64,000 nt of DNA. It comes from Haematococcus lacustris. Lineage: Eukaryota > Chlorophyta > Chlorophyceae > Chlamydomonadales > Haematococcaceae. The DNA lies in the NCBI GenBank assembly GCA_030144725.1, contig JASKMD010000026.1:15822814-15886813 (forward strand), given 5' to 3'. Each line of letters begins with the position of its first letter. Position 1 is the first letter of the stretch. The position numbers and the translations under genes are program-made. Under the pieces are notes generated by a model. The model saw only the letters and a program-made list of their open reading frames with translations. It was not told the DNA's origin and ran no database searches. Shown here in pieces: positions 47,967 through 59,215 of the stretch.

Positions 47967-47997
<31 letters not shown>

Positions 47998-48425
47998 GTG
48001 TTGCCGTTGTTGCCCCTACTGCCACTGCTGCCACCATTGTTGTTGCTGCCGCGCGAGCTGCTGCTGCTGCTGCCACCGTTGCTGCTGCTGCCGGTGTTGC
48101 CGCTGCTGTCGCTCCTGCCGGTGTTGCCGCTGCTGCCAGTGTTGCCGCCGTAGCCACCGCCGCTGCTGCCGCTGATGCTGTTGATGCTGCTACTGCTGCA
48201 GCTTCTGCTGCTGCCAGTGTTGCCGTTGTTGCCCCTGCTGCCATTGCTGCCACCATTGCTGCTGCTGCCGCGCGAGCTGCTGCTGCTGCTGCCACCGCTG
48301 CTGCTGCTGCCGCTGCTGTCGCTGCTGCCAGTGTTGCCGCTGTAGCCACTGCCGCTGATGATGCTGTTGCTGCTGAAGCTGCTGCAGCTTCTGCTGCTGC
48401 CGTTGTTGCCCCTGCCGTTGCCGCT
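47741..48425. repeat. imperfect GCTGCTGCC/GCN repeat tract
   Basis: About 680 bp dominated by GCT and GCC triplets with interspersed GTTGCC. A higher-order unit is visible because CCGCGCGAGCTGCTGCTGCTG recurs near 47862, 48049 and 48269. Every frame is open and encodes poly-Ala, Cys/Arg or Leu runs, so the apparent ORFs are repeat artefacts until transcript evidence says otherwise. Confidence 0.85.
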
Positions 48426-48897
48426 GCTATGTTCTATGCTATGTCCTTAACACCCCGCAGGCAGTCTCCGCTCCTATCAGGGGCTTCAACGCGCCATGTT
48501 CAATACAGCCTGACCCTAGTCATGCGGCCTGTTAGCATGCGGCCCATGTACCCTTCCCCCGTCCCATGGCCATACGTCCCCCAGGGAGTCCCCCAATGAG
48601 CAGCTGTGTGTGCCAGCACCAGGGCATGTTGCCCTTCACGTGATTCATGCATGATGTTGCCATTCATGCTTGGCTTCATGCTTGGCTTGGCATTGGAATG
48701 GTGCAGCGATTGATTTCTTTCATTCATTTCGTGCAGCTCGCTAGGCCATCGACGTCTGCAGGATCACATTAGCATCAGGCCATCACGTTTTTGTAAGCGT
48801 GCGATTGTAAGCTCCGAGTACCGGCGCGGTTGACCCCCTTGCCCCTATTATGCCCCCATTATGAGAAAATAAGGACGCCTATATTTTTCCCTATACC
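48426..48897. other. sequence without supported genes
   Basis: Contains short repeats of TTCATGCTTGGC (48662-48690) and CCCCATTATG, but no coding signal I would defend. Confidence 0.35.
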
Positions 48898-49659
48898 TCA
48901 GATATCATGCACTAAACGTGTCATGGCAATGTGTTTTGCATCATGCATGTTGTAACCGATGAGCTCCTTAAGGCTAGCTACCACCTCTTGCTCTGTGAGC
49001 TGCTTGCCTAGGCTCAAAGCTTGGCTTACTTGGAGGTTCAGCGCACGTCGTAGCTCATCTGAGACCATCAAGATAATCGTTGCTGCCGGGGCCTGGTTGG
49101 AAGCACGAGCAAACTGCTGGCAGTCAGTCAAAAACAGGTCTAAGTCCCTACCATCAAACAAGCACTTCAAGCCCCACTTCTTGATCTCTGGCAGAGTTAC
49201 TTTGACATTGCTCTGTGGCCCATGGCTCGGCAACACTGCAGATGTTATTCGAGACGTACTCACTGGGTCGGGGAACGACCTTGCTAGTGTCACCAAATGC
49301 GCTGCTGCGTTGGTGAACGCTGCCATGGTCGTCATCCGGTCCTGGCCCGGAGCTGCTGCCACCGCTGCTGCTGCTGCTGCTGCTGCTGCTGCAATGCGCT
49401 CAGCCAACTCGCCCACATTTGCCTCACTGGCTGGCTGGCCTGCACTGTTCGGCCCAACATTTTGTTGCGATTGAGACACGCCTAGTGCCCCAACATTCGG
49501 GACAGTCAGTGCTAATTGCGACACCAATTGTTGAGAAGCAGGCACATGGGCCGTTGGCAGTGCCACGGAAACAGGGCTCATGGCCGCAGGGATCCCAGAA
49601 CCAAACGAAAACCCAGCATCTAACCCTAGCTCGCTTGCAGCGGCATTGTTGGAAACCAT
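48898..49659 (-). pseudogene. gag-like protein fragment (253 aa)
   Basis: Minus-strand frame with a Ser/Gln/Asn-rich N terminus, a run of Ala with a Glu/Arg helix (GELAERIAAAAAAAA), and a C-terminal region. The last reads VTLPEIKKWGLKCLFDGRDL then FLTDCQQFARAS and LKELIGYNMHDA. The LPxxKxWxxxxFDGxxxDxxxFL pattern is typical of retrotransposon capsid (gag) N-terminal parts. It stops at the end of the capsid-like region without zinc knuckle or pol, so it is a fragment of an unidentified LTR or DIRS-like element. An upstream minus-strand continuation to about 49730 is possible. Confidence 0.5.
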
Positions 49660-49739
49660 CCTCGGCTACTGGCCTTTTTGGAGCAGTCAGAAAGGACGTC
49701 CTCAGCTGTGCGAATTGCTGCTGCAATTGCTAAGGATAA

Positions 49740-50037
49740 TTCTGCTGGCTTGCAGCCGATTGATCGGTCTGGGTACGCATAGCAGTCTGTTCTGGATCTG
49801 GAAGCAAACGGGCACCCAGCGAGAAACAGAGCATATTGCAAAACTCTTGCTTTGTGTTGCAGATCAAAAGCTGGCTTTGTTGCTCACGAGTCAAACAATC
49901 TAAGGCTGCGCTAATGTGTTGTCACTCAGGCAAATTAGTAACACCATTTTAAAGATTCAGAGCCTCGGACTTGGTACATAGTCAAAAGAAGGCATTGTAA
50001 GATTGGGGGTTGAAACTAAAATTCGTGATTTTGCGCA
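49740..50037. other. sequence without supported genes
   Basis: AT-richer than its surroundings, no repeats or coding frames recognised; joins abruptly to LINE sequence at about 50038. Confidence 0.35.
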
Positions 50038-50121
50038 ACATGGCCCGCAGCGGCCGCCCCAGCTCCACCCACAGCCGGTCATAGACCTCCATGGGCAGCC
50101 CATCTAGCCCCGGGGCCTTGC
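50038..50121 (-). pseudogene. LINE RT fragment before the assembly gap
   Basis: 84 bp match the RT region at 45079-45162 almost exactly (GLDGLPxEVYDRLWVELGRP on the minus strand). It continues into the gap. Confidence 0.85.
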
Positions 50122-50621
50122 NNNNNNNNNNNNNNNNNNNNNNNNNNNNNNNNNNNNNNNNNNNNNNNNNNNNNNNNNNNNNNNNNNNNNNNNNNNNNNN
50201 NNNNNNNNNNNNNNNNNNNNNNNNNNNNNNNNNNNNNNNNNNNNNNNNNNNNNNNNNNNNNNNNNNNNNNNNNNNNNNNNNNNNNNNNNNNNNNNNNNNN
50301 NNNNNNNNNNNNNNNNNNNNNNNNNNNNNNNNNNNNNNNNNNNNNNNNNNNNNNNNNNNNNNNNNNNNNNNNNNNNNNNNNNNNNNNNNNNNNNNNNNNN
50401 NNNNNNNNNNNNNNNNNNNNNNNNNNNNNNNNNNNNNNNNNNNNNNNNNNNNNNNNNNNNNNNNNNNNNNNNNNNNNNNNNNNNNNNNNNNNNNNNNNNN
50501 NNNNNNNNNNNNNNNNNNNNNNNNNNNNNNNNNNNNNNNNNNNNNNNNNNNNNNNNNNNNNNNNNNNNNNNNNNNNNNNNNNNNNNNNNNNNNNNNNNNN
50601 NNNNNNNNNNNNNNNNNNNNN
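50122..50621. other. assembly gap (500 Ns)
   Basis: A run of undetermined bases. The LINE fragments on the two sides are in opposite orientation, so the gap does not simply span one LINE copy. Confidence 0.99.
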
Positions 50622-50665
50622 CAGCGAGCGTTGGCAGACGGGTGCGCACCTCGACCGGTGGAGGA
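50622..50665 (+). pseudogene. LINE endonuclease fragment after the gap
   Basis: CAGCGAGCGTTGGCAGACGG and the following bases correspond, on the plus strand, to the endonuclease segment at about 45900-45945 (RWQTGARLDRW). The match is lost after about 44 bp. Confidence 0.7.
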
Positions 50666-51136
50666 GCGTTGTTTCGCAGTTTTTGTTGTTAAGTCAGCAA
50701 GTCGCGAGTTTCAGTTTGCGGAGCAGCCAAACAGCAAGGAGCAGGAGCTGCGTCAAGGTGGTGTGGTCGTTTTTGTCTGTCCGCTTTTAGCCGCAGCCAG
50801 CCGCCAGCAGCCGCCTGCAGCCGCCAGCAGCAGCTAGCAGCCGCTAGCAGCGCTTTAGCGCTTTTTGGCTTCTCGCTACCTAACGTCTGTCAGGTTGCGC
50901 CAGCCGCAGCCGTTTCTCTCAGGCGCCGCCACCTGAGCGCCTCATCCCAGCCGCCGCTACCTCGCAGCTGCCGCAGGTGTAACCGCTCCAACCGCCTTCA
51001 GCAGCCCTTCCAGCCGCAGGTCCTTATCTGTTGTCGCTGTGTGCAGCTGCTGTTGCTGCTACTGCGAGCCACAGCCAGCAGTTCGCGGGAGCCTACAGCG
51101 CTATCGGTTTCCTGAGGCAACCGCCTCAACCGCCGC
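50666..51136 (+). other. possible LINE 5' region interrupted by the inverted-repeat element
   Basis: GC-rich sequence with GCAGCCGC-type short repeats and AGCGCTTTAGCGCTTTTT, a small hairpin followed by T residues. No coding frame is supported. It ends at CCGCCGC (51130-51136), duplicated after the 6.2-kb element, so 51136 and 57348 were once adjacent. Confidence 0.45.
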
Positions 51137-52490
51137 CAGTCATGTCTCCTCATAACATTAATCCTGGGGCGAGCCAAACCAAAAAAATTGATTTGAAAAT
51201 TTCCTCTCTGGGTTGGATAAATTGGTGGCACCCCAATTGGCTGCACCCCAGGCTCCGCCATCGAGTACCTCTTGCCATCAACGCATCGGCGCTGGCAGTG
51301 GCGTTGGCGACACCCAAGCGACACCCCAAAATGGGGACATTCGGAGCGACTGTATCCAACCAGCTTTCCCAACCAGCTTTTGAAACCAATGTTACAAACT
51401 GCGCCAGCAGTCGCACGCTGCGGGCAGTCGAACACATGTGTCAGGCAGCCGTCGCTATCCAGCAGCCTCTGGCCATGTGAAGTGTCTAGCAGATGAGGCG
51501 CAAGCCAGCAGTCACACAGCATTCGCCACCAGCCATAGCATACTTGCGCCCCGGTCAGGCGAAAAGAGCAAGAGAAAAGGTGCGCAGTGAACGAGCTAGC
51601 GAGATAGCAAACAGTCGATTTGTACAGAATGTGTTTCTCATGTGGGCTGGGTTGCTTGCAGGTGGAGTTTCAAGGGCTAGGAGGAGGCGCAGCTAACAGG
51701 GGCAGCTAGTGAGCACACCCACCAACAGCAAGGAGCTTAGTGCGGCGGAGCGGAGGAGGAATTGGAGGAGCCAGGAGCCTTATAGCAGTTGTGAGCCAGG
51801 AGCCAAGAAGTGCAGCCAAGGGAAGCCGCTTGGCAGAGCAGCCATGAGCAGCCATGAACAGTTAGGAGCGGCAGCAATGAGCGGCACCCATGAGTAGCAC
51901 CCTCACCCCACTGCTGCCCCCCTCTCCACCCCACACCCTTCCCCTTGCCTATACGCCCACCGCCTCCCTTCCCTCCCCTCCCCCCCCCATCCCCTCCCCC
52001 CCCCCCTCCCCTCCCCTCCCCTCCCCTCCCCTCCCCTCCCCTCCCCTCCCCTCCCCCCTCCCCTCCCCTCCCCTCCCCTCCCCTCCCCTCCCCTCCCCTC
52101 CCCTCCCCTCCCCTCCCCTCCCCTCCCCTCCCCTCCCCTCCCCTCCCCTCCCCTCCCCTCCCCTCCCCTCCCCTCCCCTCCCCTCCCCTCCCCTCCCCTC
52201 CCCTCCCCTCCCCTCCCCTCCCCTCCCCTCCCCTCCCCTCCCCTCCCCTCCCCTCCCCTCCCCTCCCCTCCCCTCCCCTCCCCTCCCCTCCCCAGGAGCC
52301 AGGAGCAGCCGCTACAAGCATCCAGGAGCAGCAGCCAGAAGGAGCAGCTAGGAGCAGCAGCTAGGATGCGCTTGGGACGGCAGCCAAGCCCAACTCCATG
52401 ACATGTCCATGACATGTTCAATGCCCAGGTCCATGGCATGTTGTTTGCGTGCAGATGCAGCATGCCGTGACTCAAGGCAGCAGGTGTGTG
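51137..52490 (+). repeat. left inverted arm
   Basis: Pairs with 55945-57340 in opposite orientation. It contains a (CCCCT)n tract at the position where the other arm has (GGGAT)n. Confidence 0.85.
52007..52293. repeat. (CCCCT)n microsatellite
   Basis: About 57 pentanucleotide units with one interruption near 52052. Frames through it are artefacts of the repeat. Confidence 0.97.
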
Positions 52491-55400
52491 GCACTCTCCT
52501 CCTCCTCACCCCCTACCCTCCCCGTCTCAGCCCCCATTTCGCCTTCCAGCGGAGCAAGCGGTGAGTGGCCACACCCCTTGCTGCAAGTCTGACAATCATC
52601 CCGTCTTTTCACCTTCCCTTCCCATATACCTTACCCTTAGTCCTGCAGCAACCAGTTCACATCACACCCCACCACATCACACCCCACCACAGCCAAGAGG
52701 TAGGTGTTATGGGGCAGTCAGTGCAAGCATGATCAGCACCCATGAAAGGCAGCCTCCCAAGCCATCAATAGCAGTCGGGAGCAGCTAGGAGCCAGGCGCA
52801 TGGAGCGGAGGAGCCCGAAGCACTAGAGGAGCCAGGAGCTTCAGCAAGGCCAGGAGCAGCAGCCATGGAGGCGCTGCTAGGTAGGTACAGAAGTGGTGCT
52901 AGCAAATTGTGAGAGGCCAGCCCTTGCACATGAGTGGTCCGATGCCCAGCTTGTTGCCCCTTGTTTGCTGCAGGTCTCACGGTCAGACTCCTACCACTTG
53001 CCCCCTTGTCCCTTCTCCCTCCCCCCTTCCCTCCCCTGACCCACCACCTCCCTACCTCACCCCACCTACCTCCCATTTTCCCACCCCCCACCCACGACAC
53101 ACACCGCAGCCCTCTCCCTACCCTACCCTTGGCGTAGCGACCTGGAGCGGGCAGCCTGGAGCGGGCAGCCTGGAGATGGCGCTAGTAGTAGCAGTCAACC
53201 CAGCCAACTCTAGCCATGCCATGCCCACACACCACAACCCATCCCATCCCTCTCTCAATGAGAAAGCAGTAGGACAGCCAAGCCAAGGCACTTGGGTGGT
53301 TGCCAGTCCTTGCTTGTTGTGCGACATGGCTTGTTGTTGGTGTGGTACAACACACAAGCAGCTACCGACTTAACACATGAGGAGAGGGATTGCATCACAA
53401 TCGCGGTACAGGTGGCCACCAGTGCACTCAGGTGAGTAACAGATGCAAAGCGGAGCTTGCGGGTGCATTGTGGCAGGCAGGCAGCACAAGCGGGATGGGC
53501 ATGAGCAATCACGTAAGGGTGGTGATGGCAGCGCGTTGGGTTGTCCCCTATCTATCTTTACACTCTGGCATATGATGCTCATGGCAGTTGACACGACTGC
53601 CTCTGATTTGAAACCTATGGCCTTGGACAAGACGCGAGCCTGTGTGTAAGCGGTGCTGAGCAACAACAAGAAGCACCTCCTTCTCCTTGTGTACCAGCCC
53701 TTGGTACCAAGAGCTACACAAGGCTATGGGGCAATTGCTTCATTACTGTCTTGGCTTCGTGGTTCCTTGCTGTGTGGATAGTAGCACAGATGATGATGTG
53801 ATACACATTGGGCTGCTTGGCAGCTTATTGAGTTTCCACTGGAGAGGATTGGGGTGGTGTGTGCCATGTACTTGCCATGCATTATAAGTTTGACCTCTGT
53901 AAGATGGTGAGTATGTAAGATCATGTTAATGCAAGCGTACGACACAATACCTAGTCTTCTTATGGACGCAGAGCGTGAGGGTGTTGGGCTTGGGGTAGTG
54001 GTAGGGTAGGATGTCTTGTGTGTAGCTGCTCAACCTTTTGACCGTTAAGCCGTGTAATAGGTGCTATCGTATAATAGTTGACCGCTTGATGGTAGCAAGT
54101 GCCATTACAACAGAACGGCACAAGTGTGGGTTATTCATGCAACCCTACGCCAGCTGGTCACTAGCTTGCTATGGCTCCCTGAGCCATGTGGGTCAGCAGC
54201 TTGCATAGTTGGTTGCATATCTGCTCCCTGCACCTGTCCCTCTCACCCAAGAGCTGGTGGTATAGGTGCCCGCTCCTCTGTCAACTTGGCTGTTGCTGGC
54301 CTCCTAGACCCTGATCCCTAGCTAGCCCAGCCCAGCCTATCCAGAGTCACCCGGCCCCCAGCCATAACCCTCCCACCCTAGCCACCGCCTGCACCCTCCC
54401 TCTATAACACCATCAAGGAGTGGTGCGCTTGATGTGGATGTATGGGTGCTACATACCACATGATACGGTGTGGCGTATTAGCACGGTCGCCGCATCATGT
54501 GGTGCCCACTTGCTCAGTGGTCTCTTGGGCTCCAAGCTGCCTGCAGTTTCTAATTTTGCTTGGGGTTGATGGCTCAGTGGCAACCTAGGTGCAGATGCGT
54601 GCATTACTGGGTGCCCGTCTGCCTTGCATTTTGGCATGTGAATCGGAGCTGTTGCGTGTCGTTGCATGTGTTGCACAGCTTTGACACCTCACCGTGCCCA
54701 AAGTACCATTTAAGATAAAAATAACGAACTATCTAAAAACTGCATGGTCCAGGGATCACGAGTCATGGAGGTAACTTTATAAACATCCACCAACTTGTCT
54801 GGTCCACTTTCATCCCAGCTAAGCCTTCACCAAGGCATGCCCATCTCTGTCTTTCTCAAACGCCGATTAAGTGCATCATACGCGGTCAAGCACAATCAGG
54901 ATTACTTGTTGCTAAGGCTCTCCATCTCTTCTATGTCCATGTTGTCCCAGTCAGAACCAGTTGTTGATCCTGCATGAACGTACATGCTCTAACCGTCCCC
55001 GTGCACGACATGCACGATGCATGTGCACTACCGTGCGACATACATACAAGCTCCCAGGATCTTGCTTGTTGACCTGCGGATGCGTTGGGGCGGCCCGGTT
55101 GGGCTCAATATCGCAGCCATCATGTCACAACAATGATGTGGTGTGGTCACACTGTGGTTACGAATGGTGTCACCAGCTGCTAGCTATTGACAACAGCACC
55201 AACGTAATGGTTCCACTGCCACCAAGCAAGCAACAACAAGGCGTGACAACAACAACACAATGCAAGTGGGTGGGTGGCTGTCTTGGAGAGGAGGTGCCCA
55301 TCAGACCTGCAATCAAGGGGCAGGAGGGAGGGAGGGACATCAGGCTGGGTATTGGGTGTCAGCCACTTACCGGCAGACGGGTAGCCACTTATAAGAAGGG

Positions 55401-55944
55401 TTGGAGAGAAGAGGGAGAAGAGAGGGCAGGCAAGAGATGGAGACGACAAATGTGAGGGGGCAGGGAGAAGAGGGAGAAGAGGGGGCTTGCTCCTGGCTGC
55501 TGGGTAGGGTAGGGAGGGGACTACAATGTCGGGGGGGAGGTGACTTGGAGGTGTTGGTGATGGGACAGGGGGCAGGGTTAGGGGTAAGGGGCTGAGGGGT
55601 AGGAGTGTGACAGTTAGACCTGCAGCAAGCAAGGAGCAAGTCGTGATAAAACAAACATGGACATGCATGACTAGAGGTGGGCAGGCTGGTCAAACACCCC
55701 AGCAACGCCTGGCTGCCGCTCCTGGCTGGGCTGTGCTGCATTGTGCTGGTGACAAGGCAAGGGCGGAAGCGGAGCTTGGCCAAAAGCGGAACAGCTCATC
55801 ACATCAACATAACTACACAACAGCAATGTTGGCTGCTGCCGCTGCCAACTTGCCTGCAATGACCAAGCAACACATGTCATGCTCATCCTCAAAGCTGTAG
55901 CCACACTGCTGTCAAGCATGGAGGCATGGATGAAGCAGCCTAAG
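52491..55944. other. centre of the inverted-repeat element
   Basis: No transposase or other domain found on either strand. A module close to CTTGTTTGCTGCAGGTCTCACGG recurs in both orientations (near 52575, 52965, 55310 inverted, 55625 inverted and 56430 inverted in the right arm). It is usually followed by pyrimidine-rich sequence. A 14-bp tandem (CCTGGAGCGGGCAG) lies at 53142-53170. The rest is AT/GC-mixed sequence with only short frames. Confidence 0.5.
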
Positions 55945-57340
55945 CTAGCTCCACACACCTGCTGCCTTGAGTCACGCCATGATGCATCTGCAATCAACAT
56001 GTCATGTACCTGGGCAAACAACTAGCTGCTGCTCCTAGCTGCTCCTCCTGGCTGCTGCTCCTGGATGCTCTTGGCTGCTCCAGGCTGCTGCTCCTTGCTG
56101 CTTCTAGCGGCTGCTCCTGGCTGCACAAGGGGATGGGATGGGATGGGATGGGATGGGATGGGATGGGATGGGATGGGATGGGATGGGATGGGATGGGATG
56201 GGATGGGATGGGATGGGATGGGATGGGATGGGATGGGATGGGATGGGATGGGATGGGATGGGATGGGATGGGATGGGATGGGATGGGATGGGATGGGATG
56301 GGATGGGATGGGATGGGAGGGGGGGGGGAGTTTGTCAACGGATTGGGAGGCGGTGGGCGTATAGAAAGGGGAAGGGAGGGGAGGTGCTAGTGGTGGTAGT
56401 GGGAAAGGGTGTGGCCATTCGAACCTGCAGCAAACAAGGGCCTTCTAGCAGTCAGACTGGGTACATCGAGCCGAATGGTTGCACGGGATAGCCACCCACC
56501 ATTTGCTACTTGGAGTGTGTGAGGGGGGGGGATGGGGTTGGGTGTGGGTTGAAGGGGGGGCGGCAGGGGGAGGAGGGTGCTACTCATGGGTGCCGCCCAT
56601 TGCTGCCGCTCCTAACTGTTCATGGCTGCTCATGGCTGCTCTGCCAAGCGGCTTCCCTTGGCTGCACTTCTTGGCTCCTGGCTCACAACTGCTATAAGGC
56701 TCCTGGCTCCTCCAATTCCTCCTCCGCTCCGCCGCACTAAGCTCCTTGCTGTTGGTGGGTGTGCTCACTAGCTGCCCCTGTTAGCTGCGCCTCCTCCTAG
56801 CCCTTGAAACTCCACCTGCAAGCAACCCAGCCCACATGAGAAACACATTCTGTACAAATCGACTGTTTGCTATCTCGCTAGCTCGTTCACTGCGCACCTT
56901 TTCTCTTGCTCTTTTCGCCTGACCGGGGCGCAAGTATGCTATGGCTGGTGGCGAATGCTGTGTGACTGCTGGCTAGCGCCTCATCTGCTAGACACTTCAC
57001 ATGGCCAGAGGCTGCTGGATAGCGACGGCTGCCTGACACATGTGTTCGACTGCCCGCAGCGTGCGACTGCTGGCGCAGTTTGTAACATTGGTTTCAAAAG
57101 CTGGTTGGGAAAGCTGGTTGGATACAGTCGCTCCGAATGTCCCCATTTTGGGGTGTCGCTTGGGTGTCGCCAACGCCACTGCCAGCGCCGATGCGTTGAT
57201 GGCAAGAGGTACTCGATGGCGGAGCCTGGGGTGCAGCCAATTGGGGTGCCACCAATTTATCCAACCCAGAGAGGAAATTTTCAAATCAATTTTTTTGGTT
57301 TGGCTCGCCCCAGGATAAATGTTATGAGGAGACATGACTG
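55945..57340 (-). repeat. right inverted arm
   Basis: Inverse copy of the left arm, slightly longer because of about 170 bp of extra sequence around 56400-56570. Confidence 0.85.
56130..56318. repeat. (GGGAT)n microsatellite
   Basis: About 38 perfect pentanucleotide units. On the reverse strand it reads (ATCCC)n and occupies the same flanks (CTATACGCCCACCGCCTCCC on one side, AGCCAGGAGCAGCCGCT on the other) as (CCCCT)n in the left arm. Confidence 0.97.
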
Positions 57341-57579
57341 CCGCCGCAGCTTCCGCTCAGCTGCCTTCTCGCCTCCCCCCTTCCCCCTCCCCCCGCGTGC
57401 CTCGCCTTCTGCCGGCGCTTGTCGCGTCACTGTCAAGGAGACGACAACGGTCGAAGGCCCACCGCCGGGGTTCGCTCCACTGAATTCAGTGCGAGCCGGC
57501 GTACCTGAGAACCAAGCCTAGCCCCCGGGTCAATGGGGGAAGGCTGAGTTAAGTGCTCAACCAGTGCGCTTGACCCTTA
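57341..57579 (+). other. host sequence between two DNA elements, probable LINE 5' region
   Basis: GC-rich non-coding sequence. It is contiguous with 59145 once the pogo-like element and one TA are removed, placing it upstream of the LINE ORF1. GGGGTTCGCTCC at about 57460 resembles a B box but deviates from the consensus. Confidence 0.45.
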
Positions 57580-59142
57580 CACAGTAAGGTTCCTAATGTG
57601 AATAACTTTTGGCGTCTCACGCCCATTGCTGCTCCATTTCGGTACATTCATGAAAGCCGAGCGCATAGCCGTGCAACCCTTCATAACAGCTCTCCACAGT
57701 ACCCTTGATTGTGTCCTTATGCCTACCAACAGCAAAGATATGACATGTTTTAGTACCGTACCCCCCAAAAACCAGTTTTACACTGAAAGTCCCCCAATGT
57801 GAACATGTCCTTCCTCCTGTCCACCTACTTATAGATTGGCACCACAACTTTTGTAGAAGCAGCTACCCATCCCAACGCCCCTATCAAAGCCAGCAGCTCG
57901 TCAAAATCATGATCCAGTGGCAGTTCAGAGGCACTCAAAACTGTGCACATGGACATGCAAGCATGCTACCTGCAAGATCGCTTGCTGGCCTTTGCAGCTT
58001 TCTTGGTTGCCTCAGCAACCACCTCATGCATGATATAGAACCTATCCTGGCTGGGAAACGTAAGCTGGGTTGCGGTTGGGCTGATCGCTGAGCTGCAGCA
58101 CGCAACATTGCGGCGTTGAATTTTAGGGTCAAGGGGTTTGAAGGCTGGTTGCTGCTTGCCACCCTCCATGCTGGCTGCTGCTGCTGCTAGCATGTTGTCC
58201 TTGTCAGAGGGGTGAAAGCCACTTTTCTCAAATGCACGCTCTTCTCAAATGCCGCCCGACATGTATTGTTATCGATATTTTATTATATACTTTAAGTAAA
58301 TAATCATAACTAAATGCCGCATGAACCCCTAGCGCCATTTCTTGCCAGGGGCCTTCTCCATGAAGGGGTCCACTTTGCCGTTGCGCTCCGTGAGCCGCTG
58401 TGTTGCCCTCACGGCTGCAAGCAATGTTGTCTTGGTGACCCCCACACCCTGCTGCTGGCCCCTCACTACCAAGTCCCGCAGCTGCTCCTCTTCCACAGCT
58501 GACAAATCTGTTGGGCGCCCACGTTTTGCAATCACCCCACCCCGCTTGATCACTCTGTGGAGGGTGGTGTATGGAACGCCATGTTCCCGGGCCACAGCTG
58601 CCATGGATGGCTGTGGCTGGCCCCTCTTGACCTTCAAGTAAGCACATGCAGCTGCCAAGAGCCTTCTGGGCCTCTCGCTTGCGCTGACTTGAGCCAAGCT
58701 GGACTGTCGAGAAGCACCAGTGGTCGATTTGGCCATAGGGGCTGGTGGTGTGCGGTGGGACCTGGGCACATGTGGCCAAAAAATTGACATGCGAGCTTAG
58801 AAAGAATACTTTCGACGCAAGGCCGCGGCCAAAGGGTAGCAAAAGATAGAAGCGCACTAGCTGTGCTACATTGGGTACCCACCAAGGTGTCTAGAAGGGC
58901 GGCGCTCGCATGGGTAACTCGTCGCGCTAGTGCACGCGGGGCCTTAACGGCCGGTAGGGTTCAAACGGGCGTGACCGGCGACAGCCACATCTCAGCCGAC
59001 AAAACGCGATAGTCCGCCCCAAACCGACTCACACCATCCTCACAACCTCCAACGATTGTGTATTAAAGGAGGCACGCGTGTTGAAGGGCGGAAATGGGAG
59101 AACGGCCAATATAGGCCTAACCAGATTAGGAACCTTACTGTG
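57580..59142 (-). mobile_element. pogo/mariner-like DNA transposon with TA duplication, internally truncated
   Basis: The 18-bp terminal repeats CACAGTAAGGTTCCTAAT (57580-57597) and their exact inverse (59125-59142) are flanked by TA (57578-57579 and 59143-59144). A minus-strand frame encodes only the DNA-binding half of a transposase; the catalytic half is absent. Length (1,563 bp), TA target and helix-turn-helix type point to the IS630-Tc1-mariner superfamily, pogo branch. Confidence 0.9.
58329..58790 (-). pseudogene. N-terminal (helix-turn-helix) part of a pogo-like transposase
   Basis: The likely start is the internal Met of MAKSTTGASRQ (58736), giving about 135 residues. SMAAVAREHGVPYTTLHRVI is a Psq/CENP-B-type helix-turn-helix. 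It is followed by a second helical region with LSAVEEEQLRDLVVRGQQQG, as in the CENP-B-like DNA-binding domain of pogo transposases. The frame stops at TAG right after APGKKWR, where family members continue towards the DDD/DDE catalytic core. The protein could bind element ends but not cut. Confidence 0.78.
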
Positions 59143-59144
59143 TA

Positions 59145-59215
59145 GTTTGTGCCCGTCTCAAGCTCGCGTGTTGCCTGCGCCTGTGGCCCTCCAGGTTGCT
59201 TCGGCTTAACGCGTC
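59145..59215 (+). other. leader of LINE ORF1
   Basis: 71 bp between the pogo-like element and the ORF1 start codon; no motif recognised. Confidence 0.4.

Larger units (their letters stand above)
51137..57340. mobile_element. 6.2-kb inverted-repeat (foldback-like) DNA element with 7-bp TSD
   Basis: The ends are exact inverses, CAGTCATGTCTCC...GGAGACATGACTG, flanked by CCGCCGC (51130-51136 and 57341-57347). The arms remain recognisable inverted copies for about 1.35 kb (51137-52490 and 57340-55945). The first 770 bp of each are nearly identical, with isolated substitutions such as CATTAATCC/CATTTATCC near the tip. The 3.4-kb centre has no transposase-like frame. Long arms and a 7-bp duplication suggest a non-autonomous DNA transposon (MULE-, P- or Dada-like lengths are possible); the superfamily is undecided. 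Confidence 0.8.

Noticed and set aside
47541..48599. 352-codon Cys/Ala-rich frame
   Set aside because: All frames of the GCN-repeat tract are open and the composition flips between Cys/Arg and Ala with indels, as expected from a repeat and not from a protein.
50091..50837. Frames running through the Ns
   Set aside because: Undetermined bases prevent any inference, and the two sides belong to LINE fragments in opposite orientation.
51737..52475. Gly/Arg/Glu-rich and Pro/Ser-rich frames in the 52-kb region
   Set aside because: They are readings of the (CCCCT)n microsatellite.
56004..56491. GWDGM-repeat frames
   Set aside because: They are readings of the (GGGAT)n microsatellite; no flanking conserved sequence supports translation.
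58228..58857. 209-codon minus-strand frame overlapping the pogo-like transposase
   Set aside because: Different frame from the helix-turn-helix protein, no motif; a shadow.
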